A DNA stretch of 64,000 bases. Source: Rhodoferax ferrireducens (lineage in GTDB: Bacteria > Pseudomonadota > Gammaproteobacteria > Burkholderiales > Burkholderiaceae_C). The notes beneath the pieces were generated by a model that was not told the DNA's origin, searched no databases, and saw only the letters and a list, made by a program, of their open reading frames with translations. The stretch covers positions 1 through 64,000 of the forward strand of contig NZ_QEII01000240.1 in the NCBI RefSeq assembly GCF_003347515.1, in the 5' to 3' direction. This document shows, one piece after another, positions 1 through 7,779 of the stretch. The position numbers and the translations under genes are program-made. Within the stretch, counting starts at the first letter, position 1. Every line of letters begins with the position of its first letter.

Positions 1-23
1 TCCGCCTCGGTTGAAGGTTTCAT
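1..23 (-). CDS. start of an unidentified leftward gene (partial)
   Basis: Only the first seven codons are inside the window, reading Met-Lys-Pro-Ser-Thr-Glu-Ala on the minus strand. The start is supported by a good ribosome binding site: AGGAGA lies seven bases upstream of the ATG. The gene runs off the left edge, so no function can be given. It is divergent from the regulator that begins at 444, and such neighbours are often regulatory targets; that is inference only. Confidence 0.55.
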
Positions 24-443
24 GCTTGTCTCCTGCTAAAAATAATTGTTGCAGGCTTCATTCTCAGAATTCGGACCGTCAAAGTATTGAACCGCCTGTG
101 CATATCTCTTGTCCAGAATTGCGGACTAGCTTTAACCTTGCAACATGGCCAGGAACCTACGGTGCACGCGAATCATTGAGCAATCGGACGCTTATTGTTG
201 GGACGACGGGGGATTTAGACATGCCGGTCTCCCGAGACGGGGCCGTTGAGGTGTGCCTGAAGACAGACTGGAGATCTTGAAAGGGGTAAAATGGCCCGTC
301 AATGGGCTGTAAAACTGGTTATGTTTACACAATTTTTTAGTGAAATTTCACTTTTATAAAGCTAGTGACTTGTTACTACACGTTGCAATGTGTTATTCAG
401 ACTTCCCCTATTCCAGTAGGTTAACCAGATCAAGAGGCCCGAT
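24..443. promoter_or_regulatory. divergent control region with two palindromes
   Basis: This 420-base gap separates two divergent genes and holds no convincing gene. It contains a perfect 14-base palindrome, AGTGAAATTTCACT, at 339-352, and a near-palindrome, ACACGTTGCAATGTGT (14 of 16 positions symmetric), at 378-393. The stretch from about 315 to 400 is A/T-rich, as expected of a promoter. Both palindromes could be operators for the regulator at 444 or for another protein. No clear sigma-54 promoter was found. Confidence 0.5.
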
Positions 444-1664
444 GTGACACACAGTCAATCTTCAGCACTCCTTCAGACGCAACCGTTCTTCGCTACAGAG
501 CAGCAACGACTCGCACTCGCACGCGAACGTTTTTTCGAGGAAGGGTATCGTCCGTCGGGACTGGTCAGTGAAGGCGTCATTCAGTCCTGGTACCGCTGCA
601 TGCAGGCCCACCGTAAACCGAACGAGCCCACCAGCTTCAACACGGTGACCCGCAATCGCGTCCACTCGGTGCTGTCGCGCAACCGCATGTTCCTGGATGC
701 CGCTACCGACGAGTTGATGCGACTCGAAACCATGCTCGCTGGCACCGCCTGCCGAGCCATGTTGACAGATGCCAACGGCGTGGTGGTGCAGGCCACGCGA
801 TCGACCGCCAGCCATGACCAGTTATTACAGCTGGCAAGTCGCGTCGGTGTAAACTTGGCCGAGGAAAGTGCGGGAACAACCGCACCTGGAATCGTGGTAC
901 GAACCGGCCAGCCCTGCATCGTGAGGTCATCAGAACACTTCTTCGAGTGCATGCAGATAATCCAGTGCGCAGCCGCACCTATCCGCAACATTCATCAGCA
1001 GGTGGCCGGTGTGTTGAACGTGTCGATCGAATCGCAATCGTTCGGCTTTGATGCCGCTTCGATGGTTGCCTTGCATGCCACCTCCATCGAAAACCGGCTA
1101 CTGCAAGCCCAGTCCCGCGAGCACATCATCGTCCGCCTGCAAACCATGCCCACCCTGCTGGGTACGCCGATGGAGGGGCTGGCAGGCGTGAACAGCGACG
1201 GCATGGTAACTTGGATCAACGGCGTGGCGGCGCGCCTGCTCGGCATGTTGCAAGTCGGCCCGTGGACACAGTTGAGTGAGGTGTTCGGGCTCGAACCCCG
1301 GGAACTTGCCGCATTGACCCGGCGGGCCGACGCCACGCTGCATCAGCTCCCGAACGGGCTCGCCGTCTGGTTGCTCGCGCACATGCAGTGCGCTGATGGT
1401 GCGAAAGAGGTGTTCAGCCTGGGCAGTCACCAAGAAGACGCGCAGGCCACGGCGGAACCTGAACCGGCCACTGCGGCACCGGACATGACACCGGCTTCAC
1501 CCACCAACCTGCGCGAATCCGAGTTGCAACTTGTTGAACGGACGCTCGCCGAGTACGGCGGCAATGTTTCAAAAGCGGCACGCGCACTGGGCGTCTCTCG
1601 TGGTCTTATCTACCGTCATCTGAATCGCCCGCCTCCGGCCCCAGCGGATGTGAGCACCCCCTGA
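444..1664 (+). CDS. GAF-domain, Fis-type HTH transcriptional regulator without an AAA+ domain
   Basis: This 406-residue protein has the layout of the N-terminal part of AcoR-like activators. A short N-terminal segment carries the SWYRC motif, followed by a GAF-like sensory region (about residues 75-215), a less clear PAS-like region (about 235-310), and a C-terminal Fis-type helix-turn-helix in the last 50 residues (GGNVSKAARALGVSRGLIYR). The sigma-54-contacting AAA+ domain usually found between sensor and HTH is absent, so it probably works with ordinary sigma factors or as a repressor. The start is GTG: an overlapping ATG at 442 is followed at once by a stop, and AAGAGG lies just upstream. 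It may control the divergent gene at the left edge. The effector is unknown. Confidence 0.85.
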   Translation: MTHSQSSALLQTQPFFATEQQRLALARERFFEEGYRPSGLVSEGVIQSWYRCMQAHRKPNEPTSFNTVTRNRVHSVLSRNRMFLDAATDELMRLETMLAGTACRAMLTDANGVVVQATRSTASHDQLLQLASRVGVNLAEESAGTTAPGIVVRTGQPCIVRSSEHFFECMQIIQCAAAPIRNIHQQVAGVLNVSIESQSFGFDAASMVALHATSIENRLLQAQSREHIIVRLQTMPTLLGTPMEGLAGVNSDGMVTWINGVAARLLGMLQVGPWTQLSEVFGLEPRELAALTRRADATLHQLPNGLAVWLLAHMQCADGAKEVFSLGSHQEDAQATAEPEPATAAPDMTPASPTNLRESELQLVERTLAEYGGNVSKAARALGVSRGLIYRHLNRPPPAPADVSTP

Positions 1665-1680
1665 GCGTGGGCTGGCGCCC

Positions 1681-1808
1681 CTACCGGCGAGGCCGGTCAC
1701 CCGCCAGCGTGATGCGGTGCATGACCCGGCGAAAGCCGTGGTAATCGTTGACCGGGTAGTGGTGGATGCAGCGGTTGTCCCAGAGCGCGTGAAAGGTCAA
1801 GGGCGAAG
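1681..1808 (-). pseudogene. 3' remnant of a TauD-type dioxygenase gene
   Basis: Positions 1684-1764 are identical over 81 bases to 17586-17666, inside the intact tauD-like gene, and the next 24 bases match at 20 positions. On the minus strand the fragment encodes the family's C-terminal part: [17 protein letters not shown], then the region with the distal iron-binding His. It ends with RPRR and a stop at 1681. The upstream three quarters of the gene are missing. The few residues before the match (PLTFHA) differ from the intact gene, so the fragment may come from a related tauD copy. It lies in the same orientation as the intact gene, making a direct repeat 15.9 kb apart. Confidence 0.85.
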
Positions 1809-1842
1809 ATATCCCGCGCAAGACTCAACAGGCCTGGCCTAC

Positions 1843-2808
1843 TCAATCCACCTGCGCTCCGGACGCTTTGACGACGCCGGCCCACTTCTCGATGTCGGCC
1901 TTAAGGATCGCAGCAAACTCCTCTGGACCGGTGATGTAGGGATCGGCGCCTTGCGCATTGAAACTGTCGATGACTTCCTTCGACCGCAACACAGTATTCA
2001 CGTCCGCGTTGATCTTGAGGATCACGTCGCGAGGTGTATGGGCAGGCGCCATCAGTCCAAACCATGGGTTAACGTCGAAAGCTCCGAAGCCGGCTTCGGC
2101 GATCGTCGGAATGTTGCTGAACGCCGCCGCACGCTTGGCGCTTGTGACCGCAATGGGCCGCAGCGTTCCGTTCTTGATGAAACCTGAAACCGACGGCAGG
2201 CTGGTGAAGACCACATTGATTTGCCCACCCATCAGGTCCTGCAGTGCTGGGGCGGCACCACGATAGGGAATATGCACCAACTTGGAATTCGTTGAAGCGT
2301 TGAACATCTCACCGAGCAGGTGATTGACTGAGCCATTCCCTGCCGATCCATACGTAATGCGACTTTTCTTCGCAACTTCCACCAGCTCCGATACGGTTTT
2401 GAAGCCGACGTCGGGCTTGCTCACAATGACGAAAGGCAATGTGGCCAAGGTGGCCACCGGGGCGAAATCCTTGCCAGGATCGAACGACAATTTTTTGTAG
2501 AGTGCTCCATTAATAGCCTGCGTGCCAACGTAGCTCATGAGCAAGGTGTATCCGTCGGCAGGTGCAGTCGTCACGAATTCCATGCCGACGTTACCGCCCG
2601 CTCCCGCGCGGTTGTCGATCACGACGGGCTGGCCCCATTTCTCGCTCAGTTTTTGACCCATAATGCGCGCGAGCGCGTCGGATGCTCCCCCCGGCGTCTG
2701 CGGTACCACTATCCGCACTGGTTTGGAAGGAAATGTTTGGCCCACCGCGGCGACCGACGCGACCGCCAAAAGCGCCACCAAAGGAAATTTTCCAAAGATT
2801 GCCTGCAT
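1843..2808 (-). CDS. TctC/Bug-family periplasmic solute receptor
   Basis: This 321-residue protein starts with a hydrophobic signal peptide (about residues 1-24, ending near AAVGQ). It then has the typical Bug opening FPSKPVRIVVPQTPGG and the DNRAGAGGN and GSAGNGSVNH segments. Bug receptors bind carboxylates or other small organic solutes in the periplasm for tripartite tricarboxylate transporters, and are hugely expanded in Burkholderiales. No TctA/TctB membrane genes are nearby, so this is an orphan receptor that would need a permease encoded elsewhere or would act in sensing. A 499-base gap separates it from the upstream LivM gene, so it is probably transcribed on its own. Confidence 0.93.
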   Translation of the reverse strand: MQAIFGKFPLVALLAVASVAAVGQTFPSKPVRIVVPQTPGGASDALARIMGQKLSEKWGQPVVIDNRAGAGGNVGMEFVTTAPADGYTLLMSYVGTQAINGALYKKLSFDPGKDFAPVATLATLPFVIVSKPDVGFKTVSELVEVAKKSRITYGSAGNGSVNHLLGEMFNASTNSKLVHIPYRGAAPALQDLMGGQINVVFTSLPSVSGFIKNGTLRPIAVTSAKRAAAFSNIPTIAEAGFGAFDVNPWFGLMAPAHTPRDVILKINADVNTVLRSKEVIDSFNAQGADPYITGPEEFAAILKADIEKWAGVVKASGAQVD

Positions 2809-3307
2809 GTTGACTTATATGGATAGCCTTCTGACTAGCAAGAAGAATTTGTGTTGTGTTGCGAAGAAGTCGGCTGCGCCCTTATATTCGGCCTTGATTG
2901 CGTTGTCCGCGCAGTTTCTCGCACTCGCCCGCTGGCCTCAATGCATATCGGCTGACAAACCCCTCACCGCCTAAAACGGACTTTTAATGTCCGAGACAAC
3001 ATTCAAGTCTAGCTCGCCCTCTAATCTGTTTCACATCACATCACATCACGTCACTTCATTCTTTACTGCCTCACTAGCCTACAAAGACTGACCATATCCT
3101 TTCGTTTAAGGTTGGTTAATAAATTCGCTTTTTCCGTTTGTCAGGCCGCCTGCACTGCTGTTTGCCGCCTGACGCTCTGAAAGCCTCGTTAGCAATCCTG
3201 CTCCTCGGTCGCCGAGCTTGCGATTGTTTATCGCCTGCCTGCTGCTGCGCAACCTCCCGAGATGTCCTTGTTGCCTGCGCCTTCCGACGGGTGAAAACAT
3301 AGTAAAA
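2809..3307. other. intergenic region with a short TCACA tandem repeat
   Basis: I see no gene in this 499-base gap. It holds the presumed promoter of the Bug receptor and a small tandem repeat of TCACA-like units (about five, the last degenerate) at 3031-3055. A possible downstream terminator for the liv operon was not recognised. Confidence 0.5.
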
Positions 3308-4270
3308 TTATCCCTCAGGCGCCGCCGTGGCCCGCCGCCGACGTTCCAGATACGCATGCAGCTCGCCAACCACACCTTTGCGGAACGCCAGCACGCACAG
3401 CACAAAAATCACGCCGATGATCACCGTTACCCACGAGCCGACCTTGTCGGCCAGCAGGTTTTGCAACGAAATCACAATACCGGCACCCAGTACCGGGCCG
3501 AAGAAGGTGCCGACGCCGCCCAGCAGCGTCATCAAGATCACTTCGCCCGACATCGACCAGTGCACATCGGACAAGGTGGCGAAACCCATCACTAGTGTTT
3601 TAAGTGATCCGGCCAGGCCGGCCAGCGCGGCTGACAGCACAAACGCCAGCAGCTTGTAGCGGTCCACCTGGTAGCCCAGCGAAATCGCGCGCGCCTCGTT
3701 TTCGCGGATCATCTTGAGCACCTGGCCGAACGGTGAATGCACGATGCGTGAAATAAACAGAAAGCACGCCATGAATATCGCCAACGCCAGGTAATACATG
3801 GCGGTGTCTGACTCCAGCGAGAACAGGCCGAACAGACTGCCGCGCGGCACGCCTTGCAATCCGTCTTCACCCCCGGTAAAAGGGGCTTGCAGGCAGACGA
3901 AATACACGATCTGCGCCAGGGCCATCGTGATCATGGCGAAATAAATGCCCTGGCGCCGGATCGCCACCATGCCAACCACCAGACCGATCAGGCCGGAGGT
4001 GAGGACACCGGCCAGGATGCCCAATTCAGGCGTGAAATTCTGGGCCTTGATGAACCAGCCCGTGACGTAAGCGGCCGAGCCGAAAAACGCCGCGTGGCCG
4101 AACGACAGCAGGCCGGTAAAACCCAGCAGCAGGTTGAAAGCCGCGGCAAAAATGGCAAAGCACAACAGCTTCATTAAAAACACCGGGTAGAGCCCGAGCA
4201 GGGGCGCCAGCAGCGCCAGAACCAGCAGCACGAAGTAGGTAACAGCAACCACTTTGTTGGTTTTATTCAT
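3308..4270 (-). CDS. livM: branched-chain-type ABC transporter permease LivM
   Basis: This 320-residue inner-membrane permease has about eight to ten hydrophobic segments and the LivM signature region GLLSFGHAAFFGSAAYVTGW near residues 53-72, followed by the conserved FAMITMALAQ helix. It forms the membrane pore with LivH. It lies three bases downstream of livH and is the last gene of the operon. Liv-type transporters of soil betaproteobacteria carry many substrates besides amino acids, including aromatic and aliphatic carboxylates, so the substrate is not settled by homology. The context suggests a substrate of the neighbouring oxygenase/mutase pathway. Confidence 0.93.
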   Translation of the reverse strand: MNKTNKVVAVTYFVLLVLALLAPLLGLYPVFLMKLLCFAIFAAAFNLLLGFTGLLSFGHAAFFGSAAYVTGWFIKAQNFTPELGILAGVLTSGLIGLVVGMVAIRRQGIYFAMITMALAQIVYFVCLQAPFTGGEDGLQGVPRGSLFGLFSLESDTAMYYLALAIFMACFLFISRIVHSPFGQVLKMIRENEARAISLGYQVDRYKLLAFVLSAALAGLAGSLKTLVMGFATLSDVHWSMSGEVILMTLLGGVGTFFGPVLGAGIVISLQNLLADKVGSWVTVIIGVIFVLCVLAFRKGVVGELHAYLERRRRATAAPEG

Positions 4271-4273
4271 GAC

Positions 4274-5158
4274 TCAGGCCTCCTTACCAAATAGGCCCGC
4301 AGGGCGAATCATCAGCACAATGACCATGATGACAAACACCACAATATTGGAGGCTTCCGGATAAAAGACCCGTGTCAGCCCCTCAACGATGCCCAGGCCG
4401 AGACCGGTCAGGATCGAACCCATGATGGAGCCCATGCCGCCAATCACGACCACCGCGAACACCACGATGATCAGGTTCGAGCCCATCAGCGGATTGACCT
4501 GAATGATGGGCGCGGCCAGTACCCCGGCCAGTGCTGCCAGTGCGACGCCGGCGCCATAGGTCAGCATCACCATCATCGGCACGTTGATGCCGAAGGCCTG
4601 CACCAGCGCGGCGTTTTCGGTCCCGGCACGCAGGTAGGCGCCCAGGCGGGTGCGCTCGATCAGGTACCAGGTGCCCAGGCACACCACCAGCGACGCCAAC
4701 ACCACCCAGGCGCGGTAGTTCGGCAACACCATGAAGCCCAAGTTGGTAGCACCGGACAGCAGTTCTGGCACAGGATACGACTGGCCTGACACGCCATAGA
4801 GTTCGCGGAAAATGCCCTCGGCGATCAGCACCAAGCCAAAGGTCAGCAGCATGCCATACAGGGGGTCGAGCTTGTACAGGTGTTTCAGAAACAGTCGCTC
4901 AATTACCACACCGATCGCACCCACGGTCAAAGGTGCCAGCACCAGCGCAAACCAGTAATTGATGCCGAACTGGTCCAACATGATCCAGGCCGCAAACGCG
5001 CCCAGCATATAGAGGGCGCCGTGCGCAAAATTAACAATGCCCAACAGGCCAAAAATGACCGCCAGTCCGAGGCTGAGCATGGCATAAAACGCGCCGTTGA
5101 CCAGACCCAGCAACAACTGGCCCAGAAACGCTTGAAGGGGAATGCCGAAAATTTCCAT
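4274..5158 (-). CDS. livH: branched-chain-type ABC transporter permease LivH
   Basis: This 294-residue integral membrane protein has the LivH signature: GLVNGAFYAMLSLGLAVIFG near the N-terminus, then GIVNFAHGALYMLGAF. It also has VVVIGGMGSIMGSI near the C-terminus, a likely contact with the ATPase. It forms a permease pair with the adjacent LivM. Between it and livF there is a 144-base gap that holds only a scar of a binding-protein gene, so this transporter lacks its usual binding protein at the usual place. Confidence 0.93.
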   Translation of the reverse strand: MEIFGIPLQAFLGQLLLGLVNGAFYAMLSLGLAVIFGLLGIVNFAHGALYMLGAFAAWIMLDQFGINYWFALVLAPLTVGAIGVVIERLFLKHLYKLDPLYGMLLTFGLVLIAEGIFRELYGVSGQSYPVPELLSGATNLGFMVLPNYRAWVVLASLVVCLGTWYLIERTRLGAYLRAGTENAALVQAFGINVPMMVMLTYGAGVALAALAGVLAAPIIQVNPLMGSNLIIVVFAVVVIGGMGSIMGSILTGLGLGIVEGLTRVFYPEASNIVVFVIMVIVLMIRPAGLFGKEA

Positions 5159-5172
5159 GAGGGTCTGTCAGT

Positions 5173-5235
5173 TCACTTCTTGATCAGCGAGCATTGAGAC
5201 TCGGCCAGTGCGGCGACGAGAGTCTTGAGTTTCAT
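5173..5235 (-). pseudogene. deletion scar of a periplasmic binding-protein gene
   Basis: A tiny reading frame of 20 codons with a strong ribosome binding site (AGGAGA seven bases upstream) encodes MKLKTLVAALAESQCSLIKK. The first half looks like the start of a signal peptide. The end resembles the extreme C-terminus of this binding-protein family: the intact binding protein at 10553 ends AESKCAYWK. The simplest reading is an in-frame deletion that removed nearly all of a livK-like gene between livF and livH, leaving the first and last codons. A functional micropeptide is possible but less likely. Confidence 0.6.
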
Positions 5236-5302
5236 AGCATCTCCTGTTGAGTAGGTTGTCGAAACGGGGGTGAGAAATCGGGCTGATCGCTTAGGCAGTT
5301 GC

Positions 5303-6007
5303 TCAAACGCCCAGGTATTCCTGCAGCATGCCCATGTTCTGAGCCAGCTCGCCTTGTTCAAACTGTTTGACGATGGCGCCGTGCTCCATCACGTAAAAAC
5401 GGTCGGCCAGCGGTGCGGCAAAGCGAAAGTTCTGTTCCACCAGCACAATGGTGTAGCCCTTGGCCTTGAGCGTGAGAATCATCTCGGCCAGCTTTTGCAC
5501 AATGACCGGTGCCAGGCCTTCCGAGATTTCATCGAGCAAGAGCAGGCGCGCGCCGGTGCGCAAAATGCGCGCCACCGCCAGCATTTGCTGCTCGCCGCCC
5601 GACAGCCGGGTGCCGGGGCTTGAGGCGCGTTCTTGCAGGTTGGGAAACATGCCGTAAATTTCTTCAACGCTCATGCCTCCGGGTGCCAGGCTGGGCGGCA
5701 GCATCAGGTTTTCTTCGGCTGTCAGGCTGGCAAAAATGCCGCGCTCTTCCGGACAGTAACCGACGCCAAGGTGGGCCACCTTGTGGGGCGCCATTTTGAT
5801 GGTCTCGGCGCCGTTGATTTTGATGGAGCCTTTGCGCGAGCCGGTCAGGCCGACAATGGCGCGCATGGTGGTGGTACGCCCGGCGCCGTTACGCCCCAGC
5901 AGGGTGACGACCTCACCTTCGTTCACCGTGAGATTCACGCCATGCAGGATGTGTGACTCGCCGTACCAGGCGTGCAGATCTTCGATGCGAAGCAATTCCT
6001 TTTTCAT
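5303..6007 (-). CDS. livF: Liv-type ABC transporter ATPase LivF
   Basis: This is a 234-residue cytoplasmic ATPase with the ABC signature LSGGEQQML and Walker B LLLLDEISEGLAP, ending with the family-typical YLGV. The Walker A motif reads GRNGAGRTT (residues 38-46), so the usual catalytic lysine is Arg44. This may be a tolerated family variant or a sign of decay. The ATG at 6007 overlaps the livG stop by one base; an upstream in-frame TTG at 6010 is less likely. It energises the LivHM permease together with LivG. Confidence 0.92.
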   Translation of the reverse strand: MKKELLRIEDLHAWYGESHILHGVNLTVNEGEVVTLLGRNGAGRTTTMRAIVGLTGSRKGSIKINGAETIKMAPHKVAHLGVGYCPEERGIFASLTAEENLMLPPSLAPGGMSVEEIYGMFPNLQERASSPGTRLSGGEQQMLAVARILRTGARLLLLDEISEGLAPVIVQKLAEMILTLKAKGYTIVLVEQNFRFAAPLADRFYVMEHGAIVKQFEQGELAQNMGMLQEYLGV

Positions 6008-6777
6008 CAATGCGCACCCTGCAGTTCGGTGTTGACCGTGCCCATGTAGGCTTCAATCACCAGCGGATTTTTGGAGACGTCTGCATACGGGCCGTCAGCA
6101 ATGATGGCGCCACGCTGCAGCACCGTGATGCGGTCGGCAATCGACGAAACCACGTTCATGTTGTGTTCCACCATCAGGATGGTGCGGCCGGCAGAGACCT
6201 TCTTGATCAGCTGCGTCACGCGGTCCACGTCTTCGTGGCCCATGCCTTGGGTGGGTTCGTCCAGCAGCATCAGCTCGGGCTCCAGCGCCAACGTTGTGGC
6301 CAGTTCCAGGGCGCGCTTGCGGCCATAGGGCAGGTTGACGGCCAGTTCGTGGGCAAAGTCCTGCAGATCAACCTCGGCCAGCAACTCGTGGGCGCGCTGG
6401 TGCAGGTGGGTCAGCGTACGCTCGGCTTTCCAGAAGTGAAACGAGGTTCCCAGATTGCGCTGCAGCGCCGCGCGTACGTTCTCCAGCACCGACATGTGCG
6501 GAAACACCGCCGAGATCTGGAAGGAGCGGACGATGCCGCGCCGTGCGGTTTGCGCGGGTTGCTCAAACGTGATGTCGATGTCGTTGAACGTGATGGTGCC
6601 GGTGGTCGGGTGCAGAAATTTGGTCAGCAGGTTGAAGAAGGTGGTTTTACCCGCGCCGTTGGGGCCAATCAGCGCATGGATGTGACCGCGCTTAACCTTC
6701 AGGTTCACCTGGTCGACGGCCACGAATCCCTTGAATTCCTTGGTCAGGCTTCTTGTCTTCAGGATGACGTCGGGCAT
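6007..6777 (-). CDS. livG: Liv-type ABC transporter ATPase LivG
   Basis: This cytoplasmic ATPase of 256 residues has an intact Walker A (GPNGAGKTT, residues 38-46), a degenerate signature (LPYGRKRALELATTLAL) typical of LivG, and Walker B LMLLDEPTQGMG. The start at 6777 was chosen because GGAG lies just upstream; an in-frame ATG at 6819 would add 14 polar residues without family support. It is the first gene of the livGF-HM group. A 237-base gap separates it from the upstream SDR gene, so it may have its own promoter. Confidence 0.92.
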   Translation of the reverse strand: MPDVILKTRSLTKEFKGFVAVDQVNLKVKRGHIHALIGPNGAGKTTFFNLLTKFLHPTTGTITFNDIDITFEQPAQTARRGIVRSFQISAVFPHMSVLENVRAALQRNLGTSFHFWKAERTLTHLHQRAHELLAEVDLQDFAHELAVNLPYGRKRALELATTLALEPELMLLDEPTQGMGHEDVDRVTQLIKKVSAGRTILMVEHNMNVVSSIADRITVLQRGAIIADGPYADVSKNPLVIEAYMGTVNTELQGAH

Positions 6778-7014
6778 CGGATCTCCATTATTTTTTTTGT
6801 CGGTTTCAGGTTCGTGCATTTATTCAAGTCCAGTCGATGTCCCGGTTCGGCTGTCAATCAATATCGCTACTTTGAATGGGTAGCATCTATATTCATCAAC
6901 AGGCGTTCCATCTCATCGTATTGAGTACAGGTCAAATTTCAAACGCATCAAAATGCATACAACCAACATCAAACGCGTTGTCGTTTAACTGCAGATGGTG
7001 AAACGCTATATTGA

Positions 7015-7767
7015 TCAAATCGAACGGCCACCATCTACTGGCATCTCGATGCCAGTCAAGAATTGAGCCTCAGAACTTGCTAAAAACACTGCAACATGTG
7101 CTACGTCAACTGGGTCGCACATGCGTCCAAGAGGGATCGTGGCAATGAAGCGAGCCCGGTTTTCTGGTGTATCGGGGACACCCATGAAATCCTGAAGGAG
7201 TGCAGTAGCCGCCATGACAGGAGAGATGATATTGACGCGAATATTGTCCGGGGCCAATTCAACGGCCATCGATTTTGACATTACGCTTACTGCACCTTTG
7301 GAGCTGTTGTACCACGTCAAACCGGGACGCGGCCGGATACCGCCAACCGATCCGATATTGAGTATCACTCCTCCCTTTCGCTGTTTCATAAGGGGAACCA
7401 CTGCACGTGCCATATGGTAAATCGACTTTACGTTGACCGAAAAAACTCGATCGAACGTCGCTTCATCGACATCAAGCATCGACTGGTTACGATGTGTAGT
7501 GCCCGCGTTGTTGACAACAATGTCGGGAATACCGAAGCGATCGACGCAATGGCTCACCGCCGCTCCAACCTGTTCTGACTTCGTTACGTCGCAAGCGATA
7601 GCGCTCGCATTAGAGCCGAGTTCGACTGCAAGCGCCTGCGCCGCTCCCAGGTTGATATCGACAAGAACGACCTTTGCACCTGCTTTAATGTAGGCTTGCG
7701 CAATCGCAGCACCGAAACCACTTGCGGCGCCAGTAACAATGGCAATTTTATTAGATAGTTGTGACAT
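7015..7767 (-). CDS. SDR-family alcohol/3-hydroxyacid dehydrogenase
   Basis: This 250-residue classical short-chain dehydrogenase has the NAD(P)-binding motif TGAASGFG (residues 12-19), NNAG at 86-89, and the catalytic residues Ser140, Tyr153 and Lys157 (YNSSK). Asp37 after the second beta strand (VLVDIN) favours NAD. It ends with the common PVDGGRSI. The gene starts 12 bases after an aldehyde dehydrogenase gene and is followed by livG. Inference: it oxidises an alcohol, perhaps made by the 2-oxoglutarate oxygenase upstream, to the aldehyde used by the adjacent dehydrogenase. The region is less G/C-rich than its surroundings. Confidence 0.88.
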   Translation of the reverse strand: MSQLSNKIAIVTGAASGFGAAIAQAYIKAGAKVVLVDINLGAAQALAVELGSNASAIACDVTKSEQVGAAVSHCVDRFGIPDIVVNNAGTTHRNQSMLDVDEATFDRVFSVNVKSIYHMARAVVPLMKQRKGGVILNIGSVGGIRPRPGLTWYNSSKGAVSVMSKSMAVELAPDNIRVNIISPVMAATALLQDFMGVPDTPENRARFIATIPLGRMCDPVDVAHVAVFLASSEAQFLTGIEMPVDGGRSI

Positions 7768-7779
7768 CCTATATTCCTC

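Noticed and set aside
11..280. 89-codon open frame at the left edge
   Set aside because: It has no ribosome binding site, no recognisable domain and a mixed composition, and it lies across the likely promoter region of a divergent gene.
1697..1885. 62-codon minus-strand frame as a small gene
   Set aside because: It reads through the tauD remnant in the wrong frame; the duplicated sequence is explained as a gene fragment.
3031..3055. TCACA tandem repeat as a possible CRISPR or iteron array
   Set aside because: Units are five bases with no spacers, only about five copies, and no replication or cas genes nearby.
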